This document shows, piece by piece, positions 8,382-11,661 of a stretch of 11,661 nt of DNA. The stretch lies in assembly GCA_002441085.1 (NCBI GenBank), contig DJVF01000021.1:1-11661 (forward strand), written 5' to 3'. Every line of letters begins with the position of its first letter. Within the stretch, counting starts at the first letter, position 1. The notes below the pieces were generated by a model. It did no database searches. It had not been told where the DNA came from and saw only the letters and a list, made by a program, of their open reading frames with translations. Source of the DNA: Patescibacteria group bacterium UBA6263 (lineage in GTDB: Bacteria; Patescibacteriota; Gracilibacteria; Absconditabacterales; Absconditicoccaceae). Made by a program: the position numbers and the translations under genes.

Positions 8382-8393
8382 TAAAGGGTTTTT
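8359..8393 (+). terminator. Terminator between AGOG gene and atp operon
   Basis: AAAATCCTTTA (8359-8369) pairs with TAAAGGGTTTT (8382-8392), with one G-T wobble, across a 12-nt loop and is followed by more T. It lies 45 bp after the AGOG stop and 20 bp before atpB, insulating the two transcription units. Confidence 0.7.
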
Positions 8394-8412
8394 TATTTTG
8401 ATTTATACTTTT

Positions 8413-9294
8413 ATGGACTTTGAATCATTTGCTGGTATATTTAGTATAATCTGAACATATATAGATAGATTTATATGATTTTTTATAAAATCACGATTAC
8501 TAGAGCTTACCACTGTGACGCCTCTAATGCGCTGAATAATTTTGCAGATAGCGGTAATTTGATTATTGATTATAATTATCAAATCTTTTCAAAAAAGTAA
8601 ATTTACAATCTGATTCTGAATATTTTTTGAATATATGTATGAATTTTTTGAAGAAATTTTATGAAAAAATTCACTCAAATCATTCAAAATATATATTACA
8701 AGTTTATTTTTTGTTATACTGATATCCAATCTACTAAGTTATATACTAGATTTGATTAGAATAATTTTTACTGATATAGAAGTACTCACAGAATACATAT
8801 CTATACCTACTACAGATTTTAATTTCAATTTAGCTCTAGCTTGAGTCAGCATCATAATAATGCTATACGTACAATTTCGTCGCACATGATTTATCAAATT
8901 TATATTAGAATATATTCCAATTACTTGAAAAAACATATTGGATATAGATAGATGAAATATGAAACCAATAGTCTATTATCCTCTCAAAGTTTTTGTAAAA
9001 ATATTTGATATTGGGATATCTTTATTTGTATGATTATTAGATATAATATGAATCTGAGCCAAAATAATATCTTTGACAGCTAGATTGTACGGTAATATGC
9101 TAGCATGATGAATATTATTATGATTATTGGTGGTTTGAGTCAATTGAATGTTTCAAAATATATTTGCTACAGGATTCCCTATTATATGACCACTAATATT
9201 GTATGCACAATGATTATTGGTTGCTGTTATACAAGCATTTGTATTTCCACTGTTAGTAGCTATTTTTATCAAAATTGCCCAAGAAAGTGAATAA
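8413..9294 (+). CDS. atpB: F-type ATP synthase F0 subunit a
   Basis: Integral membrane stator subunit that provides the ion half-channels next to the c-ring. It has 293 residues, ATG 8413 to TAA 9292-9294. It is strongly hydrophobic with several predicted membrane helices. The family hallmark SLTARLYGNMLAG holds the essential arginine (Arg224). The surrounding sequence (LLGLLVVG, LLVAVIQAFVFPLLVAIFI) matches the last helices of subunit a, including the QAFVF segment. Many glycines are UGA, so the standard code leaves only fragments. There is no Shine-Dalgarno. It is the first gene of the atp cluster; no atpI precedes it. The next gene, atpE, starts 31 nt downstream. Confidence 0.95.
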
Positions 9295-9325
9295 TAATAA
9301 ATTTTAAATCTTAAAATAATAAATC

Positions 9326-9775
9326 ATGGACACAACTTTATTTATATGAGCTTGATTAGCTATAGGTTTAGCTGGCCTATGAGTTGGTATATGAGAATGA
9401 CTCATAGCTCAAAAGTCTCTAAAAATCATGTGAATGAATCCTGAACTTAGCTGATCTTTTTTGGTTTTGACAATTTTGGGAATTGCATTGACAGAGTCAG
9501 CTGCTATTTATTGATTGATTATAGCATTACAAATAATGTGATTGGACCCAGCTACAGCTAGTAGTTGAGCAGTTATATGAGCAGGTTTAGCAGTATGAGC
9601 TGCGTGATTTGGATCAGGAGTTTGAGAATGATTTCTAGTGTCTGGAGCCATGGACGCAATACTCAGAAATCCTGAAATGAAATGAAAAATCATGACATAT
9701 ATGATATTATTTCTAGCTCTTGTAGAATCTAGTGCTATTTATTGATTAGTAGTAGCATTATCGTTGTTATGATAA
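9326..9775 (+). CDS. atpE: F-type ATP synthase subunit c, fused double hairpin
   Basis: Rotor ring subunit that carries the coupling ion. It has 149 residues, about twice the usual 70-90, and consists of two homologous hairpins (about 5-72 and 80-149), so four membrane helices. Hairpin 1: GLAGLGVGIGEG with Glu24, loop MNPELSG, and TESAAIYGL with Glu57, Ser58, Tyr62. Hairpin 2: GAAGFGSGVGEG with Glu101, loop RNPEMKG, and VESSAIYGL with Glu134, Ser135, Tyr139. In both halves the two glutamates are 33 residues apart, as Glu32/Glu65 are in the Na+-coupled Fusobacterium c-ring (known family data). The loop Arg is kept only in the second hairpin. Eighteen of 26 glycines are UGA, including the last codon before TAA, so under the standard code no ORF would be found. 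It is flanked by atpB and atpF at the normal operon position. Na+ coupling is inferred. Confidence 0.95.
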
Positions 9776-9800
9776 TATTTACAAATTTATAAAATTCAAA

Positions 9801-10271
9801 ATGGAAATTAGTCTATCATCATTGGCAGCACAAATAATAAATTTTATTATAATGTTTTGGATTTTTTCAAAATTTGCAGCTAAACCTATATCTAAACAGA
9901 TAGAAAATAGGAGAAAGCTCATAGATAAAATCAAAAGAGCCGATGAATTATACAAAGAAAAAATACAAGAAGCAGAACAAAAAGCAGAAACAATAATAAG
10001 TGAATGAATGAAAAAGAAGGAATCTATAATAACAGAATGAGAATCTTTGGCTCTCAAAAAACAAATAGAGATAATCAATGAAGCAAATGAAAAAGCAAAA
10101 AAAATAAATATAGACGCAAATAAATCTGCCGAAACTATAAAATTAAACTTAGAAAAAAATTTTATAGATTCTGTAAAAACCACATCTAAGATTGTAGTCA
10201 AGAAACTACTTCAAAAAGACATACAATTGCAAAAAGAATATTTAGATGAGATAGTGAAAAATTCTGTTTAA
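9801..10271 (+). CDS. atpF: F-type ATP synthase F0 subunit b
   Basis: Peripheral stalk subunit linking the membrane part to F1. It has 156 residues, the normal size, ATG 9801 to TAA 10269-10271. One N-terminal membrane helix (about residues 8-28, LAAQIINFIIMFWIFSKF) is followed by a long Lys/Glu-rich helix with the alanine-spaced pattern typical of the b coiled coil (EAEQKAETI, EANEKAKKI). Two UGA glycines (10005 and 10038) would truncate it under the standard code. It begins 25 nt after atpE and ends 16 nt before the delta gene. It is a single gene copy; no b' homologue is seen. Confidence 0.93.
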
Positions 10272-10287
10272 TGTTTAATATTTATTA

Positions 10288-10734
10288 ATGATAATAAGTA
10301 ACAAAGACTTATCCAAAATATTATTACAATCAGATATACCAACAAATGATTTGGTAAATTATTTTCACATTATAATAAAATTAATTAAAAAATATTGATC
10401 TAAAATATTTACGACAAAAACAATAAATAATATACAATCTATAGATCCTCAAATATCAACATTATTGAAAATAATTCAAAAATACAACAAAGACAAAATA
10501 AGTGAGATCAAATCATTGATAAAAATTTTAAAAGAATCTGAGTGATATATACCAAGTTTTGAAGTAAATATGATAGAAATGTCAGAAAAACACGATATAC
10601 ACCAAAAACTCAAAAGCAAATTTCAAAAAAGTAATATCAAAACAAACAAAAACATTGATCTATGAATATTTGTAAGATGAGAATGACGATATTACAAAAG
10701 AAATATAGATCAAGACCTAGAAAAGATATTATAA
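10288..10734 (+). CDS. atpH: Probable F-type ATP synthase subunit delta (divergent)
   Basis: A 148-residue protein between atpF and atpA, exactly where subunit delta lies in bacterial atp operons. Delta joins the b stalk to the top of the alpha3beta3 head. Start is ATG 10288, stop TAA 10732-10734. It is Lys/Ile/Asn-rich and predicted mostly helical. The C-terminal end (GIFVRGEGRYYKRNIDQDL) resembles the delta ending in which a Gly-rich strand is followed by a helix. It is shorter than the usual 170-180 residues and the N-terminal half is poorly conserved, so identification rests mainly on position. Five glycines are UGA. Confidence 0.75.
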
Positions 10735-10762
10735 TAATATTTATTTAAATCATATAAAAACA

Positions 10763-11661
10763 ATGGTAAACATACAAGACATATTGTCAAAGATAGAACA
10801 ACAAATCAACAGTACCAACCTAGAACAAAAATTTAGCAAACAATGAGAAATTTTAGAAATCAAGGATGGTGTGGTTTTGGCTACATGATTGGAAGATGTA
10901 ATGTTTTCTGAAATTGTAGAATTTGAAAATTGATCAAAATGACTAGTTTTGGATCTTTTACAAGACCAAGTTTGAATACTGATATTATGAAAATGACAAT
11001 GACTCAAAAATTGACAATTAGTCAAATCTACTGGTCAGGTTTTTTCAATCAATGTTGGTGAAGAATTTTTGTGAAGAGTTGTAGATGCTTTATGAACGCC
11101 TATAGATGGCAAATGAGATATACAAACAAAAGATGTTTATCCAATAGAAAAGGTTGCTCCAGGCGTAATCACTAGACAATCAGTTAGTGTGCCTATGGAA
11201 ACATGAATCAAATCTATAGATAGTATGGTACCAATTGGAAGATGACAAAGAGAATTGATTATATGAGATAGACAGACATGAAAGACCACTATAGCTCTAG
11301 ACACAATACTCAATCAAAAATGAAACGACGTATATTGTGTATACGTAGCTATATGACAAAAAGAATCCAAAATCAGAAGAATAGTAGAATTATTACAAGA
11401 AAAATGAGCTATGGACTATACAATAGTAGTAAGCTCTAGCGCAAATAGTCCTGCAATATTACAATATATTGCTCCTTATGTTGGATGTACTTTAGCAGAA
11501 TATTTTATGGCACAGTGAAAAGACGCGTTGATAATATACGATGATCTATCCAAACATGCTGTAGCATATAGAGAATTATCACTATTACTCAAAAGACCCC
11601 CAGGTAGAGAGGCCTTTCCTTGAGATGTGTTTTACCTACATTCTAGATTATTAGAAAGAGC
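10763..11661 (+). CDS. atpA: F-type ATP synthase F1 subunit alpha, 3'-truncated by window edge
   Basis: Nucleotide-binding, non-catalytic subunit of the F1 head. The first 299 codons are present and the frame continues off the right edge; full length should be about 500. The N-terminal beta-barrel (about 20-95) is followed by GRVVDALGTPIDGKG, the P-loop GDRQTGKTT (residues 168-176, with both P-loop glycines encoded by UGA), YVAIGQKESK, and IIYDDLSKHAVAYRELSLLL followed by [20 protein letters not shown]. The Gln in the P-loop (DRQTGKT) marks alpha rather than beta. It starts 28 nt after the delta stop. Genes for gamma, beta and epsilon would be expected beyond the edge. Confidence 0.97.

Noticed and set aside
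9779..10201. 140-codon minus-strand frame with hydrophobic stretches
   Set aside because: Antisense to atpF. The Lys/Glu-rich coiled-coil codons (AAA, GAA) read as Phe/Ser on the other strand and mimic a membrane protein.
10750..11025. 91-codon minus-strand frame
   Set aside because: Antisense to the 5' part of atpA, which is clearly coding.

Overview
The window is from an AT-rich bacterium that reads UGA as glycine (genetic code 25). This points to the Patescibacteria/CPR lineages Gracilibacteria (BD1-5) or Absconditabacteria (SR1). Under the standard code nearly every gene breaks into short pieces. With UGA=Gly, nine of the ten genes become long frames, and their in-frame UGAs fall on residues that are invariantly glycine in known families. 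Examples are the P-loop of ATP synthase alpha, the Cys-Gly-Glu-His-Gly-Gly active site of PPDK, class II synthetase motifs, and Asp-Gly-His-His-Arg of DUF1015. The tenth gene (84 codons) has no UGA. All nine stop codons inside the window are UAA. No tRNA, rRNA, CRISPR array or transposase gene was seen.

Left part (1-4360, + strand): the 3' part of aspS (aspartyl-tRNA synthetase, running in from the left edge), a 147-bp spacer with a candidate promoter, then a complete 877-residue ppdK (pyruvate, phosphate dikinase) closed by a strong terminator. Middle (4361-4696): a gene-free stretch with an unusual density of GC-rich inverted repeats and a possible three-way-junction fold, followed by a good promoter. 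That promoter serves a 300-residue secreted protein with 16 cysteines (4697-5599). A bidirectional terminator separates it from a convergent DUF1015-family gene on the minus strand (5677-6927), and an 84-residue orphan with its own promoter and terminator also lies on the minus strand (7078-7332).

Right part (7534-11661, + strand): a complete archaeal-type 8-oxoguanine glycosylase/lyase (AGOG family) starting at UUG, then an F-type ATP synthase operon atpB-atpE-atpF-atpH-atpA that runs off the right edge. The subunit c gene is the most notable item. It encodes two fused hairpins (four membrane helices). Each hairpin carries a helix-1 glutamate plus the helix-2 Glu-Ser-X-X-X-Tyr signature, the arrangement known from Na+-coupled two-carboxylate c-rings.

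Together the genes suggest a reduced, probably fermentative or host-dependent cell. PPDK interconverts PEP and pyruvate with PPi/ATP, and the rotary ATPase may couple ATP to a sodium gradient (inference). Most genes lack a recognisable Shine-Dalgarno sequence.
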